From Neisseriaceae bacterium (GTDB lineage: Bacteria; Pseudomonadota; Gammaproteobacteria; Burkholderiales; Neisseriaceae), in contig JAGNPU010000096.1 in assembly GCA_017989485.1 (NCBI GenBank), forward strand, positions 1 to 6,884: 6,884 bases of DNA, read 5' to 3'. Shown here in pieces: positions 5,572-6,884 of this stretch. Each line of letters opens with the position of its first letter. The stretch's first letter is position 1. The notes under the pieces are model-generated. The model worked only from the letters and a program-made list of their open reading frames with translations, searched no databases and was not told the origin of the DNA. The position numbers and the translations under genes were made by a program.

Positions 5572-6884
5572 TTAGAATTTATAGTTGTACTGCACGCCGA
5601 CAATTTGCGCATAGCTCTTGTAGTCGGCACTGCCGTTGGTACGGCTAGACACACAGCCCTTAGAGCCGGCACCAGCTTGTTCACCACCACACCAGCCGTT
5701 GACGTTGGCCGAGGCGTTTTTAATGTGCAAATAGCTGTAGGCCACGTTGACCGAGCTGTTTTTGTTGAGGTCGTATTTGCCCCCCAAAGAGAACCAAATA
5801 CGGTCGTTGTCAGGCATGGTGCTCAAGCGCTCATCGGCACTGCGTACCGGCGATTGATCGTAGGCCACACCAAAACGCAGCTGCAATGGTTCGGTGACTT
5901 GATAGGACGCACCCAAAGCAATCTTATAGGTGTCACGCCAGTTAGGGCTAAGCGTGGTTTTGTCCGACTCACCCGTACCCGTTGGCGAACTAGGGTCCAC
6001 AACCGCCTTCAAGTTGTCGTATTTAATGTCCAACTCATTAAAGCGAGAGTGGCGGGTCCAGGTCACGTCACCAAACACGTTCCACTGCGGGTTAACTTTG
6101 TACATACCATGTATAGACAGTGACTCAGGCGTCACGATTTTGACACTGGCTTCCGTAGACACGTAGCCCATGGTCTGCAACTGTTGGTCCAACATAGAGC
6201 CTAGAGGGCCTAAAGCGCTAAGATCTGGTCGTGTCCAACGAGCATCCCCTTTAACCGTGTGCTTGATTTTAGAACGATAGTTCGCACCCACGGTAAGGTC
6301 GCTGTTGACATCCCACATCCAAGCCAAGTTATAACCAAAACCCCAATCGTGGCCCTTAATGTCAGCAAGACCATCTGCACTACCGGGCTTAACCGCACCT
6401 TCCCAAGGTGTGCCTGCAAGCCGACCGGCCAGCGGCGTGCCAAAGTCAGCAAACTGACGCAACTCTGCGCTGGAATACTGAGCAATAATACCGGCCGCCA
6501 CAGAGTGACTTGGGTTAATCTTGTAGGCTATCGTTGGGTTAATGTCGATGGACGTCAGGTTGGTTTTGTTGACGTTGTAACGCAACACTGACTCACGTGT
6601 GTATTCCGTTGCAGACGCAAACGGCACGTAAATCCCCAAACCGGCATACCATTGATCATTTAGTTGATGGCTGATGTAACCATGCGGTACGGCAATGGCG
6701 CGCTTGGTGATGCGGCCAGAGGTATCACCCTCAATCTCTTGGCCCATCATGTAACTGCCTTTTGCATTTTTGTACTTCACGTTCGGCATAATGATGTTGA
6801 GGGTGCCCGAAATATTGGTCCCGTCCAACTTGGTCATACCGGCCGCGTTGTAGAAAATGGTCGAGGCATCCGCAGCTTCAGCCG
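5572..6884 (-). CDS. fadL: FadL-type outer-membrane long-chain fatty-acid transport protein, 5' end outside window
   Basis: A single open frame runs from the window edge to the TAA at 5572-5574 and gives 436 visible residues. The first Met at 6837 is internal, because the frame continues upstream as DASTIFYNAAGMTKLDG, the conserved N-terminal plug region of the OmpP1/FadL/TodX family (Asn-Pro-Ala-Gly-Met in most members, N-A-A-G-M here). The signal peptide and first mature residues therefore lie outside the window. The rest shows alternating polar/aromatic strands typical of the 14-stranded FadL barrel, family-like segments such as YAGLGIYVPFASATEY, and a C-terminal QYNYKF ending in the Phe used for outer-membrane insertion. 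It should carry long-chain fatty acids or related hydrophobic compounds through the outer membrane. Position just upstream of beta-oxidation genes supports fatty acids. An aromatic-hydrocarbon porin (TodX-like) is possible from sequence alone. The only two cysteines lie close together in the last predicted loop (codons at 5653 and 5689). Confidence 0.93.
   Translation of the reverse strand, partial: AEAADASTIFYNAAGMTKLDGTNISGTLNIIMPNVKYKNAKGSYMMGQEIEGDTSGRITKRAIAVPHGYISHQLNDQWYAGLGIYVPFASATEYTRESVLRYNVNKTNLTSIDINPTIAYKINPSHSVAAGIIAQYSSAELRQFADFGTPLAGRLAGTPWEGAVKPGSADGLADIKGHDWGFGYNLAWMWDVNSDLTVGANYRSKIKHTVKGDARWTRPDLSALGPLGSMLDQQLQTMGYVSTEASVKIVTPESLSIHGMYKVNPQWNVFGDVTWTRHSRFNELDIKYDNLKAVVDPSSPTGTGESDKTTLSPNWRDTYKIALGASYQVTEPLQLRFGVAYDQSPVRSADERLSTMPDNDRIWFSLGGKYDLNKNSSVNVAYSYLHIKNASANVNGWCGGEQAGAGSKGCVSSRTNGSADYKSYAQIVGVQYNYKF

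Larger units (their letters stand above)
1861..6884 (-). other. Predicted fatty-acid uptake and beta-oxidation operon (fadL-fadN-fadA)
   Basis: Three same-strand genes are separated by 65 and 22 nt and followed by one clear terminator. No promoter-like sequence stands out in either gap. The promoter and any fatty-acid-responsive operator must lie upstream of fadL, outside the window. An acyl-CoA ligase and acyl-CoA dehydrogenase, needed to complete the pathway, are not encoded here. Co-transcription is inferred from spacing and function. The hairpin at 5536-5564 could make expression of the two halves unequal. Confidence 0.75.

Noticed and set aside
5416..6123. A 235-codon open frame on the plus strand, antisense to the porin and the start of fadN
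   Set aside because: It lies wholly opposite two well-supported genes, has low-complexity shadow-like composition (many Val, Arg, Thr) and no recognisable domain. It is the complement of real coding sequence.

Overview
The window reads as an ordinary chromosomal stretch of a Gram-negative bacterium, most likely a betaproteobacterium. The evidence for this is an outer-membrane FadL-type porin, a cytoplasmic-membrane transporter of the YddA/SbmA-BacA class, and moderately GC-rich coding sequence. I cannot fix the genus. All genes lie on the minus strand, so transcription runs from high to low coordinates. I see no tRNA, rRNA, CRISPR array, insertion sequence or integration scar.

The right-hand two thirds (about 1861-6884) is a fatty-acid uptake and beta-oxidation unit. 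In transcription order it holds a FadL-type long-chain fatty-acid porin (5' end outside the window), a 790-residue bifunctional 3-hydroxyacyl-CoA dehydrogenase/enoyl-CoA hydratase, and a 399-residue 3-ketoacyl-CoA thiolase. The bifunctional enzyme has the dehydrogenase first and the hydratase last. That is the FadN (YusL) domain order, not the FadB/FadJ order. The gaps are 65 and 22 nt, and the unit ends in a clear intrinsic terminator 24 nt after the thiolase stop. The 65-nt gap holds a very stable hairpin that folds fully only as minus-strand RNA, because two of its pairs are G-U.

The left quarter (1-1703) encodes most of a fused permease/ATPase ABC transporter of the ABC_membrane_2 family. 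Its 3' end is off the window, just before the expected H-loop. It has its own ribosome-binding site and lies beyond the terminator, so it is probably a separate transcription unit. The 157-nt spacer between terminator and transporter gene holds only weak promoter-like sequence.

Together the porin would admit long-chain fatty acids through the outer membrane. After activation to acyl-CoA and first dehydrogenation by enzymes not encoded here, FadN would perform hydration and 3-hydroxy oxidation, and the thiolase would release acetyl-CoA. I found no convincing novel system. The points worth a second look are the operon hairpin, the N-A-A replacement of the FadL plug motif, a lone cysteine pair in the last predicted porin loop, and an ABCD-type transporter beside beta-oxidation genes.
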